Shown here in pieces: positions 12,601 through 22,349 of a stretch of 64,000 nt of DNA. Source of the stretch: Sarcocystis neurona. Its lineage: Eukaryota > Apicomplexa > Conoidasida > Eucoccidiorida > Sarcocystidae. The notes below the pieces were generated by a model, which was given only the letters and a program-made list of their open reading frames with translations, was not told the origin of the DNA and did not search any database. Position 1 is the first letter of the stretch. Every line of letters starts with the position of its first letter. The position numbers and the translations under genes were made by a program. The stretch is from the NCBI GenBank assembly GCA_000727475.1, contig KL647290.1:4103373-4167372 (forward strand), in the 5' to 3' direction.

Positions 12601-15600
12601 AGAGAGAGAGAAAAGTACAGAAGCGTGTTGGCGTGTTTATTGAAGATACACTTGAACCTCCTTTGCTCACGTGTGATACTCACGTGTGAAGGACAACGCA
12701 GGTACAATTGACGTTCAAAAGCGGCGGCCTCTACGCCACCTTTGATTTCAGTGGACGCAGGAATTTTGTCTTCCGAGCGGACCAGCCCAGTTGAACTTTC
12801 TTCCCGGCCGTGTGTACACCTGATTGCGACGTTTCGCGTGTATCTACGGACGACTACTGTACATCACGCGTGTACGAACACGTGGTTAGGAGGACGTGTC
12901 TGCAGAAATTGCCGGCTATTCGTTCCTGGTCCTCTGGAGTTCCGCATTTCGGGCGTGTGTACTGAATCCAGCATGTGCGCAGTATGAGCAGCTGAAAATG
13001 ATTGTGTTTCGAGAGGTATCGGTAGCCCTGCACTTACGGATCTCTCCGGTGTACGTACACTTGAATATGTTCTTTTGGTTGCTCAGGCATCGCTGGTTCT
13101 GCATCGGACCAAAGCGAAGCGGGACGACCGTCCATATCGATCCCCTCGGCACTGCTGCGTGGAATGCCGTCACTCATGGCTACAAACGGTACGTATAAAA
13201 TATACACACACATGTGTACATGTATTTTATGTACTTTTCTTGTGTATCTACTTGCATAAACGTGTCCTTTTCTGGTCGCGTGTGTCTCCACATAAAATGA
13301 CACACATGCGAGTTTGCTGTATACACGTGTGTAGATATACACTATACCTTAGGACTTGTGTATGCGTATATATATATATAGTGACCTATGTGTGTATCTT
13401 TGCATGTCTTCAATGTACACATGCTCGCGTACTTTTTTGCGTGCGCGTATGTATGCGCAGTCGCGTACGTGTGTGTGCGTGTGTGTGTATGATCTTGTCC
13501 ACACACATCTCTGCCTTTTGCACTTGTGTGCGCACTTGTACTGCCAGGGCTGAGCATATACACAGGAATGCCATACACGTATACCCCACCTTGTATACAC
13601 GTGTCAAGTATGCGTATACTCATCAATCCAGTCTTGCGTGAGTGGTAGTTCCTCATATATATACATGTATACACATAGTTATATGTGCAGGAGTTACACA
13701 CGCGTAATGCGATCAGCTGACCCAGGTAGATATCGTTTCACGGCGTGTTCCTGTGGAGAGGTTAGTGCATGTATGGATTCGCAGAGATCTCGATGCTTCG
13801 ACACACACAGTCAATCGCGTACTACGTTCGCACCGTTCCGGTCAATGCAGCTGCGAAGAGAACGTTCGGAAATGTGAGTCTATCTACGTGTAGAGAAAGG
13901 GAGGTAGACGCGGCTACCGCGTACGGAGGAGACTTGATAACAGCTGCTAGACGTGTCGACGTCTCTGAAGAGATTTGTCCGTGTAGGAGCGGCCGGTGTG
14001 TCGGTAGATCTGTTGACGCGGAGATCACGACGAACTACAGCAGGTGTGTAGCGTCTTTCGCGGGGGATCGAAAAACCGCGGCTAAGGGCGATGTCCTGAA
14101 GTCCTTGCCCAGATTCGCATTGCTCAGGGACACGTGGAAGCGTCACGCCTTCACGTGTATATAAAAATATGTCTTGTATATCAGAACGCCTGTCCCTATA
14201 CATGTATACACGGATATACTTGTATACCTCTCCAGGTGTAGACTTGCGGTTGTTCGGGCGCGCAGTTGTATGTGCGTGTGTGTGTGTGTGACTGTATGGC
14301 CGTATATAAGCAGCGGTCCGGAGTCCTATTTTTGTCATTTCTCTCGCGCTGTGCCTGTGTAGTAGTCATCTGTGAGACGTCCACTCTCATGCGTATGTAC
14401 GTATACATACACGTGCACGCATGCGTACCTTTATTAACGAGCACGGAGAACGGTCATACCTTTCTCTCTCCATGCTTGTACATTCTCCTGTACATCCCCA
14501 CACACGCCTCGTGCCTCTCTTGATCCTGACGCGAACGCGCACCCACCGGTGCGTGTCTACACATGGCCAAATGTCCGGAGCAACAGGTGGATCCGCACTG
14601 TTGCGCCAGTATATGAATGTGAAGAGCGTCTGTTCCGGCAACGTAGCGGAGTGAACAGGGAGGATTCCTCTTTTTTCTGCACTTCCGCTGTCCCGCCCGC
14701 GGCTGCTTCTTGCCTGGATTTTTGCAGGTGGGCACTGTTTCCGCCTTCTGTGCCGAAACACGTGGTGAAGGCGCGGCATTTGCTGCTGCCAGGAGAAGAC
14801 GACGAGGCCATCATGTGGTTTGATAATTTGCTGCCGCGCATCAAGCAACACCACCCGGAAGTCCCTGTCTTTGAAGTAAGCGAGGTCGTACAGTGACACG
14901 TTGAAGAAAACGAGAGTCGCAAGTTAACAGTGTCCAGCAGCGGCAGAGGCAGCCGCAGCTGCTGCTGCAGCAGCAAAGGTGAGTGTGCAGTGCAGTCGCA
15001 CCAGCGGCAACGGCAGCAGGAGAGGCAGACACGCAGCAGCAGCACCAGCAGAGGCGATGAGTGTGCTGCAGTCCCACCAGCGGCAACACCAGCCCAGTAG
15101 GGGGAAGCACACAGCAACAACAGCGCATGCAAGCACACGGAAGCACCAGCCGAGCAGCAACACAGCACGCAGTGTTGCTGCTGGCGAAGGGAAAGGCCCG
15201 ACCTCCGCGGTGGGCAGAGAAGGCTGCCACACAAGACACACAGCAGCAGCGGCAGCACGCAGGCACGTGGTGCATCAGCAGCAGCAGGACAGGAAGGAAC
15301 AGCAGCGTCGCTGTACGGCTATCGCGACAGAAGAAGCAGATTGTGAGAAACAAGCCGAGGCAGAGAATGAGGGAGAGAAAGTTTTACTTTTCTGTCGGCT
15401 ATATACGCGTACGTTTGAACACAGGCATAACTCTACGCATGTAGGCGTGTGAACAGATACTTGTATCAGTCCACACAGATTTGTCTCAAGCGACGTCCGA
15501 ACGGGTGACATCGCCACGTACACGTATGTGTGTATAGGCATGTATATATTTGCCTGTACGCATGTGAGAGGTGGGATCCATAAAGATATATATATATATA

Positions 15601-18600
15601 TATGTACATATGTGTATAGTTAAGTCACCAGTGCACCATGTGTTAGTGTATCAATAAATATGTTCGTGTGCAGAGGTATACGCAGGTGCCTGCTGATATG
15701 TTATTCCAGGCTAGTAGAGGACGGTGGTGCAGCGTAGACCACTGTGGTTTTCTGTGTGTGGGGTTATGAATCTACGTATTTCTGTGTGCGTATGTGTACG
15801 CACATATGTGTGCACGTGTGTGCGTACGTATCTACACGAGCTTGAAAGAGGGAAATATGACTGCCAGTTTGTATATAGAGCTTGACTCTTTCCTGGTCCT
15901 TATATTGACGACAGTGTAGTTCTTCGACGCGACGCAACGCACATGTGTGTCCTCCATGCGCACGTCTTTTCTGCGTCGGGGGTGTATAGACAAAGACAGA
16001 TACGCGTGAAACGCGGGAGGAGAGGGACACCCGCGCAGGCAGATAATGCTGTAGTCGTAGATTTGTGGTTGTGGAAAGTAGAAGAAGCTGACGTCTAGAG
16101 AGATAAATAGGTAGAGACGGGTATCTTAGTAGGTAGAAAAAGAGGTGGGTATTTGTCCGGAGGGGACGGTTGTGACGCGTGAGCGCACTGGGGAAGCGAG
16201 AAAACTTCTCCCTCCAGAAGTCTTCTGAAACGTGTTTCGCGGCATACAATTGCTCGCTGCTGCAGAATTCAAACTAATGTTTTCTTCTTCCCTCCTCCTT
16301 CTTTTTTCTTCTCTCTTTGTCTGTGCGTTTTCTTCCTGTTGTCCTCCTCCTCGTTTTTGCTTCTTCCTCAGTCAACATGCGTTTACCAGAGCCGCAGTAG
16401 TGGCATGTGTCCCTTCCCCCTTTTCGTGTCTCTCCCTAACGATGTACTGAGATAGTCACTCACGGCTAGAGATATCCACACACTTTTTTTGGCTGTCGAG
16501 ATATGTGTATGCACGTACGGAAACAGGTGAGTGGAGGGCCAGATATAGAGTTTTTTGTTTCTCACAGGTGTGTATGTAGGAGAAGGACTACGTAGATGTC
16601 ATTTCTCAATACTAAATAGGGAGAAGTGGAGAGATATTCGTTTCCTGTCGTTGAGAGCGGATTTTTGTTTTGAGATCCTTTTTCTTCGCTTTGCTGTTAA
16701 CGTGTTCACGTGCCGTCGAAACCTCGCGCAACATGGGAGATTAGAAATTTTCTAGGTGATGCATCCGTCTGTGGAATATATGTATGTGTATCAGATTTCA
16801 AGATAATATTTTGATTTCTCTCCTGTTAATATATGCGGCTTCTGGATAGAGGCAGACGTGTGTTGGTTTTTAAGTGTGTAGGCGTGGCTAATCTTCGTTT
16901 TTCTCCCGTTTACACGTGTGTCCGTGTGTGTGTCCGTACGCCAGATTGCGAAAAATACGTTACAACGTACTTACGTGAGTTCTTTGTCGATCTATTAGTA
17001 GACCCATACCTGAGGGTTCTTGCGTGTGTAAGTGTACATATGTGTGAGCAGTCTACTGATTGGAAGACGAAGAGAGAGAAAAGAGAGATTAGGTCGTAGC
17101 CATATCTTCAGTGTGGTCGCATGGACGTCCGGCTGGCGGTGTTGTTTCGTGTTTGCTGCTGCCATTTTCTGGGTGCATTTCCGTGCAGTGCATCCAGGGT
17201 CCTGGGGAAGTGATCTACGTGCCGGGCGGGTGGTGGCATGCCGTTTTGAACTTGACAGACTGCGTCGCGTGCACTCAGAACTTTGTTTCTTTTTCGTTCC
17301 TGCCGAGTGCGTGGCGAAGCACCCGACGCAGCAGGAGAAAATTTGCCGTCCTCTGGAGGGATCGATTCGAGAAATTTCTCCCAGGACCAGTTGGTCTTGG
17401 CGTCATCGACGCCTGCGACAAGTAAGTCGCTGTCGCATCGTCTGGCGGCAGCAATGGTGACTGCTGCTGCTACTGTGGCAGCGACTGCTTCTGTTGCATC
17501 ACCGGTCGCGCTGGACCTCTCAGTTCAGCTTTTGAAGATAGGGGATGCAGGGTGCTCCGCTGTTATTTCGTTGTCCGCGAAAAACGGAAGGGCACTGCTG
17601 ATGTGGCATGATTCTGTCTCTTTTGCATTTTTGAGTGAAGTTCTCATAAGGTTCATTCCCGCGTGTCAGAGGTCTTGTGTCTAAGTATACCCACATACTG
17701 TAGCGCAGCTGGTCTTTTAAGATGCGCACGCCTCCCTCATATTCCTGCTTAGACAAGAACAATGAGGCTATTGCTGTTTCGCGGAAACTCTTCTCCCCGG
17801 TAAGGTCCCGCAGGTGCTTGCTTCACGTTGAAGTATTTTTGCAAGACAGTCACCGCTGATCCATCCTTTGGCGACGATGTTTTCTAGAAGAGGAAAGCTG
17901 CTGTAGCTGGGTTTCTGCGGTGATGTGAGAATTGTGACCCCGCGAACAGAAGAAGTGTCTACTGCCAGCGGGAAATGTTTTAGACAGCAGCGCTAAGTTT
18001 TCATGTAGAACACTTTTTTTCCTCTTCGCTGTGTGAACACTGCCTGACAACGTGAGGAGGCGTTGCCTTCGTGCCTGGTGCTGCAACGAGAGAGTACAGG
18101 ACGGCTGCGTCCTTTTTTGTTTCGCGTGCGAAGATCAGGCAACGCGTGGGCCCGGCAGCTTCGAGCCCGTGAAAATAGGAGTTTGGCCGTCACGAGCTTT
18201 TCGGTGCACGCTTTTTGTCTTTAAGAGAAGTCACTACCGCGTGGGCGTGCAGACAAACTGAGATTTGTCAACCTGCACGCGGTTCTTCCCGACACACCCA
18301 CCTGCTGCTGACATGCAGCAACCCGGCATGCAGGTTTTGCTCTGCTGCTGTAGCCTTTCAGTGACAAATGCAGTGGGATAACATTCTTTTAGTTCTCCCA
18401 TATTATACGCAGGAGCGTCTGTGTTGACGGTAGCCGACGCAGACCTATGACCTTCTCGTCATCTGGGCCTCGCCCGTACTCTCTTCCTCTCTGCCCGTGC
18501 TTGCTGCAAGGAAGACTATCCGCCCATGCTTAGGTATGTGTTTGCATGTGTGATTCCTTATAACTGTATATTCACGTCTCTGTATTGACGTGTGCAAGCA

Positions 18601-21600
18601 AATCGCTACTTACCTGAGGGAATGTGTGAGCGGGAGTTTGCAGTACGTGGCTTCCACATGCGTATTTACTGAGAAGTGATTGGTCGAAGCAGTGACTTGG
18701 TCGAAAATTTCTACAGGTGTATGCATCCGATGTACGCGAATTGAAAAGGTGACCTGCTTGAATGTGCAGGTGAAATACACATCCTTCTTGTGTACTTGTG
18801 ACTGCCACGTTTCTCCTGCCCGCTGCCTGTCTTCTTCCGGCGTGTGCCACACATCCGATGTGGAGGCAGTCTCATTGCAGGCTTTATATACGCATATATA
18901 TATATATACACATATATATATATGGCACGCCGACAGAAAGAGAGATGATTACAACTTTGCATGTGTTGTGTAGATTTACTGCCTACGGGTAGTACTGCTG
19001 ATTCTTGTCATTCTCGCCAAAACCCAGCGATGTATATCTACTCATGTGCTGTAGTGATACAGGCATCTGCAAGACTTAGGGCGATGCGATAGTGGGGTTA
19101 TTTGTATGTGGAGAATCCGCATCTCTTCCGTGCAGAGGTGCCCTAAGCCTGTGGATGCCTTTGTTCTGCATGGTGTAGCTGTTTCCCACCGGCATTCTCG
19201 GTGGCTCTATATATTCGTCTGCCCGCGTATGTACTTGTGTGCTACTCTCTCTGCATGTATATACCTGTATGTATGTGGTTGCGTGTGTGCTTGTGTGGAC
19301 GTATCCTCTCGCCCGTTGCATGCCGTCCACGTTTGTCTGTCTCAGCAGGTGTCGGAATCTTCCCTCCTCTCTCTCCTCCTGCGCATATATATTCATTTTT
19401 TTGTACTTCTCTGTATGTGGTGCTCTGTGTCGTTCGTTCTCGCTGTATGTATGTGTGTATATATATGTATATAGAAATACGTACATGTACATGCATACTA
19501 TGTGGCGCTCTATGCGTATACAATCCGTCCTGGTCCACCTGGTAGATACCCTTTTTATCCTTTTCTTCTTCGGTCATGAAGATGTGCACCTGCTGTTGGA
19601 CTGGTGGTGTCTGTATAATAACTTTTGCTGTAGGTGTCTGCTTTCATATTTTCCCTGCACCGTCGCTCGTTCATTTAAATGCAGTGCGGCTATGGAAGTT
19701 AGCTTTTTCTGGTGGGCTTGGAAATGAACTGGCACGTATCCTGTCAGCGTTCTCTTTTTTCTGAGACAGCAAGCTTAACACAGCTCACGCCCGTGGCTTC
19801 CGGATGATACTCGGAGCAGTTTTGTCACCTGTCCTCTTGTTGTCATACAGAAGAGTTTCGTCAAAAGTTTTCCTTGTCTCAGTATTCTCTTCCTTATTTT
19901 CATACGGTAAGTTCCTCCATGGTCTTTTTCTCCGTTTTTTCTGTCTTCTCACTAAAAAAGTGGGCACGCCTACATGTTTGTTCAATCGTTTTGGCACGCC
20001 TACACACTTGTGTACCCGTATGACGTATCCATGCGCGGACCGGATCCTAAAAATGTAAGGGGCCTCTACGTAATACATACTACAGGTCGGCAGCAGTCTT
20101 ACGTCCCCTACTACTGCAATTATGACTGCCGCGTTTGTGCTCTGTTGCAGGGCGGATGCTTGGGAGATAAGAGATGGAAAGTACTGCCGTATGCGCCGGG
20201 CTGTGGGCCAAGCAGCAGCTGTTTATGAGACCGACACAAGCAGCAGCTCGAGTAGTAGCAGCAGCAGCAGCGACAGCGAGTCGTCAGACGATGAAGACGA
20301 TCTGGAGCAGATACGAGAGCAGATCGAAGAAATGAAACGGAAAGTCCACGACACCTGTTGGAATCTGTATATGTCTACTAATGCTGTCAGAGAGTTGCAC
20401 AGGCCCCACCACAATAAAATGCAGCTGGGTACACCGGCAGGGAATAAAGCACGAAGCAGTTTAGTTTCAAGCAGAGCACCTACGTCAGCTACGTACATAA
20501 TGGGGATGGCTGGACCCCGTCCAGTGGCACCGACCCGCACAGTGCTCCATGGTACCACGACACCAGTGGCTGCAACAGCACCGGCAGCAACAGTTTCGAC
20601 AGCAGCACCAACACCGCTGACAGCAAGAACGCCGGCGGCAATGGCACCGACAGCAACAGGACCACAACCTGAGACACTTGGGTCGAGACACTCGAATCGC
20701 GTTTTGCGAACGGAGACAACACCATGTGCAAATCAACGTTCTGCACAGACACCAGTAGTAGCAGCGTCGACGTGCACAGGAGTCATAGCTGCACATACAG
20801 GTGTGGCCCCACCTGGAGTCTCCGGTCGACCGCCAGAAGTAAAAGCAACCGAACCGTCAGTACTTACCGGTGCAGGGGCTGCTGGAGGAATCCAGAAGGG
20901 AGCAGACCGTCTGCAAGAGCGTTTGGTGGGAAGAGAGCAAGTTTTTTCGTCGACGCCTGGGGAGGTGGCAGGATCGAACCCCTCCATGCGTGAAGGGCAC
21001 AGCTCTACGCGTGGAAAAGGGGGTGACCCTGGAAGGCCAGAGATAGTAGCTGTTCCAAGTGTACCAGAAGACAAACCGAATGTCACACTGTCGCACAACA
21101 CAGAAGCTCACACACTACTTTCTGGCGAAGTCACAAAGGTAGAGGTTCACGGAGAAGTAACGAATAGGATGCTTGCTTGTGAACGTCATTCACACGCTTC
21201 CGTAAGTAGCGAAAGCAATACGTTTAATAACACAGGAAGTGCGGCGTGTATAGCATTTGCACGTACTTCACCAGCTTCTACCGCGCGACTGGAAGACGGA
21301 AAGAAGCATGCACAGAGCACCTTTGGTAGACTGGTGGAGACAGACACTGCGTCCAACGCGACGACAATAGCGGGGGAACTTGGGCGCACAACAGCTTCAG
21401 AAGAGCTACCGGATTCGGGGCGGACAAGACGAGCCGCAGGTGCTGTAGAACATCACGCGGGGAGCCTGTGTGCAATTGCGGCAGATGGTGCGGCAGGAGC
21501 GCCACGATACAGAGCAGCAGCGAGTAAACAAGTCGCAGCGTGCACAGCGACAACGTTAGAGCAGAACACAGCAGCAAACGTGGATACAGAAATGGTTTGG

Positions 21601-22173
21601 AACTCAGGTCGCAGAGAAGAGTCAGATGCTACGGCAGCACTAGGGGGGGCGCACCGGTCACTATCTTCCCTTCAGGCAAAGAGTGGAGGATACGAAGTAG
21701 GAGCTCCTGCAGCAGCTCAACACTCGTTGTTTTCGGGGAAGCCAGAAGGCGTTTTATTGACGACAGATACCACACCACCTGCGCTTTGTGGTGCTGGGAC
21801 AGTCACGGAGCTTGGGAGTGAAAAGAGTGGAGGTTTGGTTCGAAAAGAATCATTTCCGTGCCACGGCAACCGTGTTTTAAGCAGGACCAGTAGCCCGCCG
21901 CCGTGCGCAAGAGTGGAAATTACGAGTATGAAAAGGCGAAGTGACGGCAACACAATGGGAGGAAACACTGCGAATGTACAACTTTCGCCTCGAAAGAGCG
22001 ATGTTCCCGTGTCCAGTGGTGTAAAAGTAGGAGCTTCGCTCATGGAAGTCAAACTGGACACAAAAGACGTAGCGGAAGTGGAAAGCAGAGGCGGGAGTGA
22101 AAATCAGGAGCCATTCCACACCTTCACCAAGCGAACAAGGTTGGAGGGGGAACAGACTTACTTTGCGGTCTAG
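2588..22173 (+). CDS. JMJD6: JMJD6-type JmjC dioxygenase (9 exons)
   Basis: This is a probable Fe(II)/2-oxoglutarate oxygenase of the JMJD6 family, whose known members hydroxylate lysines (and reportedly demethylate arginines) of splicing and chromatin proteins in the nucleus. Exons: 2588-3633, 4879-5000, 6771-6940, 8623-8711, 10900-10980, 13087-13188, 14728-14875, 17189-17421, 20151-22173. All phases join and the total (4014 nt) is divisible by 3, giving 1337 residues. Counting from 2588, the motif [11 protein letters not shown] supplies iron ligands H519 and D521, K536 lies in YKRW, the third ligand is H603 in [10 protein letters not shown], and T615 follows. The spacings of 17 and 12 residues match those between the human ligand residues H187-K204 and H273-T285. 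An 11-Ser run and an acidic stretch follow the catalytic core, as the serine-rich tail does in animal JMJD6. The protein is three times the usual 400 residues because of Ala-rich N-terminal and unique C-terminal extensions. The 5' end is unsure: 2588 is the first in-frame ATG, 2780 has the better context (AAAAATGG), and an extra upstream exon is possible. Confidence 0.88.
3634..4878 (+). other. JMJD6-like intron 1, GC-AG type
   Basis: The donor reads CAG|GCAAGT, which fits the donor consensus except for GC, and the acceptor reads GTCCACAG. The two-base and one-base split codons on each side join in frame. No GT donor near the exon end gives this phase. The intron holds a CTG-rich block and an in-phase minisatellite. 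Confidence 0.7.
4491..4715 (+). repeat. 27/30-bp in-phase minisatellite in intron 1
   Basis: Eight copies of a unit starting GTAGCTATTCC or GTCGCTATTC begin at 4491, 4518, 4548, 4578, 4605, 4635, 4662 and 4689. All spacings are 27 or 30, so the array keeps its codon phase. The + reading gives VAIPAAA-type units and the - reading gives GIAT-type units. Both are free of stops. Confidence 0.9.
4879..5000 (+). CDS. JMJD6: JMJD6-like exon 2
   Basis: The acceptor is GTCCACAG and the donor is AAAG|GTATTC. It starts with one base of a split codon and ends with one base. It encodes [13 protein letters not shown] and then [13 protein letters not shown]. This corresponds to the DW...YY segment near the N-terminus of JMJD6, which precedes the QL..EEFV.RYE segment continued in the next exon. 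Confidence 0.85.
5218..5243 (+). repeat. (TA)n microsatellite, intron 2
   Basis: About 12 TA units lie in a larger TA/TG/CA-rich stretch (5210-5470). Similar (TA)n runs of 10 or more units recur at 7421-7442, 15590-15602, 31740-31768, 46464-46490, 50095-50130 and 58441-58466. Confidence 0.95.
6518..6770 (+). repeat. 73-80-bp minisatellite ending at the exon 3 acceptor
   Basis: Units that begin CACTGCTGCTGC start at 6518, 6598, 6672 and 6745. The second and third share the following TGTGTGTGGG and TTTC. The last copy is cut off at 6770, exactly where exon 3 of the JMJD6-like gene begins, so the repeat supplies the pyrimidine tract and AG of the acceptor. Confidence 0.85.
6771..6940 (+). CDS. 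JMJD6: JMJD6-like exon 3
   Basis: The acceptor GACTGCAG is the last piece of a CTG-rich minisatellite, and the donor is AAAATG|GTATTG. The exon encodes [18 protein letters not shown], then [19 protein letters not shown] and KIRMKM. This matches the F.ERYE.PYKPVVL...GW.A....W.LE.L...Y.N.KFK.G pattern of the JMJD6 helical region. It ends in phase 0. Confidence 0.9.
6950..7230 (+). repeat. CTG/TGG-rich minisatellite, intron 3
   Basis: Diverged 27-bp units of the form GCTGCTACTGCTCC, then GGCTGCTG, are clearest at 6954 and 6981 and continue as decayed copies. The block lies just inside intron 3, after the donor at 6941, so intron 3 starts in a CTG-rich block just as intron 2 ends in one. Confidence 0.7.
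7961..8065 (+). repeat. 53-bp tandem duplication in intron 3
   Basis: CGTGAGCC, then CCGTG and an ATATATGTA-type stretch, occur at 7963 and again at 8016. The 53-bp offset is not a multiple of three, which fits non-coding sequence. Confidence 0.7.
8623..8711 (+). CDS. JMJD6: JMJD6-like exon 4
   Basis: The acceptor is CTTTGCAG and the donor is ACGTG|GTAGGG. The exon encodes [20 protein letters not shown], matching the KYYIEYM...DD.PLYIFD segment of JMJD6, then SALEDKADT. It ends with two bases (TG) that the first base of exon 5 completes as TGC. Confidence 0.92.
9590..9620 (+). repeat. (GATA)n microsatellite
   Basis: About seven and a half perfect GATA units lie in intron 4 of the JMJD6-like gene, after a short GACA-like lead. 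The tract would be highly length-variable. Confidence 0.95.
10900..10980 (+). CDS. JMJD6: JMJD6-like exon 5
   Basis: The acceptor is GCATGCAG and the donor is CC|GTAAGT. The exon encodes [20 protein letters not shown] and EEKRPP, matching LL.DY.VP..F..DLF...GE..RPP just before the iron-binding sheet of JMJD6. Confidence 0.92.
13087..13188 (+). CDS. JMJD6: JMJD6-like exon 6 (HxD motif)
   Basis: The acceptor is TTGCTCAG and the donor is AAACG|GTACGT. The exon encodes [14 protein letters not shown], then the iron-binding [19 protein letters not shown] with the HxD pair, the conserved Asn of AWNA, and the 2-oxoglutarate-binding Lys of YKR. The exon is almost identical in pattern to animal JMJD6. 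Confidence 0.95.
14728..14875 (+). CDS. JMJD6: JMJD6-like exon 7
   Basis: The acceptor is ATTTTTGCAG and the donor is GAA|GTAAGC. The exon encodes [18 protein letters not shown], then a [16 protein letters not shown] stretch. This matches the WCLFPT..P..L.K......DEAI.WF....PR of JMJD6. It ends in phase 0. Confidence 0.93.
14980..15330 (+). repeat. CAG-rich block with a 77-bp duplication, intron 7
   Basis: The motif GAGTGTGCAGTGCAG, then CACCAGCGGCAAC, at 14982 recurs in diverged form at about 15059, followed by further CAG-rich sequence to 15330. It has CAG on the + strand, the opposite of most other intron blocks of this gene. It is transcribed but lies between exons 7 and 8, whose phases join without it. 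Confidence 0.75.
17189..17421 (+). CDS. JMJD6: JMJD6-like exon 8 (distal iron-binding His)
   Basis: The acceptor is TTCCGTGCAG and the donor is GACAA|GTAAGT. The exon encodes [20 protein letters not shown], which contains the third iron ligand, then NLTD and ACTQNFVS. A basic helical part with [11 protein letters not shown] follows. In the unspliced reading the exon meets TAA at once, so the GTAAGT donor is needed to reach the next exon. Confidence 0.93.
20151..22173 (+). CDS. JMJD6: JMJD6-like exon 9 (poly-Ser and unique tail)
   Basis: The acceptor is GTTGCAG, and the first base completes the split Lys codon from exon 8. It begins [19 protein letters not shown], then has an 11-Ser run and the acidic [13 protein letters not shown], which matches the position and nature of the serine-rich region of animal JMJD6. 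About 600 further residues rich in Thr, Ala, Ser and Gly show no domain I recognise, and TKRTRLEG near the end resembles a short basic signal. The stop is TAG at 22171. The stop region is part of a roughly 70-bp tandem repeat. Confidence 0.85.
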
Positions 22174-22345
22174 AGGGAGCGGATTCAAACGAGATACATT
22201 TACACTGGAAGGATTGGTTAGGGAGCAGAGTTAGTCTGCTGTGTAAAAGAAGCGTATGCAGAAACATACATATTGAAAGGAGTGGAGAGGGAACAGAGTT
22301 GGTCTACCTTGTAAAGGAAGCGTATTCACAAGAGAAGCATACACG
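22145..22345 (+). repeat. roughly 70-bp tandem triplication across the stop codon
   Basis: Three diverged units begin GGGGGAACAGACTTAC (22146), GGGAGCAGAGTTAG (22220) and GGGAACAGAGTTGG (22289), each followed by a GAAGCG or GAGCGG and an ACAT/ATAC element. The CAG of the core lies at 22153, 22226 and 22294. The TAG stop of the JMJD6-like gene is inside the first unit. The other two lie in the presumed 3' untranslated region. Confidence 0.85.
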
Positions 22346-22349
22346 CTGT

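Noticed and set aside
17421..17425. TAA directly after the JmjC exon as the true stop codon
   Set aside because: The TAA is part of a consensus GTAAGT donor. Splicing to 20151 completes a Lys codon and leads into a poly-Ser/acidic segment typical of JMJD6. A short isoform ending here cannot be wholly excluded.
20960..20985. GGATCGAACCCC, resembling the reverse of a tRNA B-box
   Set aside because: No A-box or cloverleaf could be drawn, and the site lies inside exon 9 of the JMJD6-like gene. I found no tRNA gene elsewhere in the window either.
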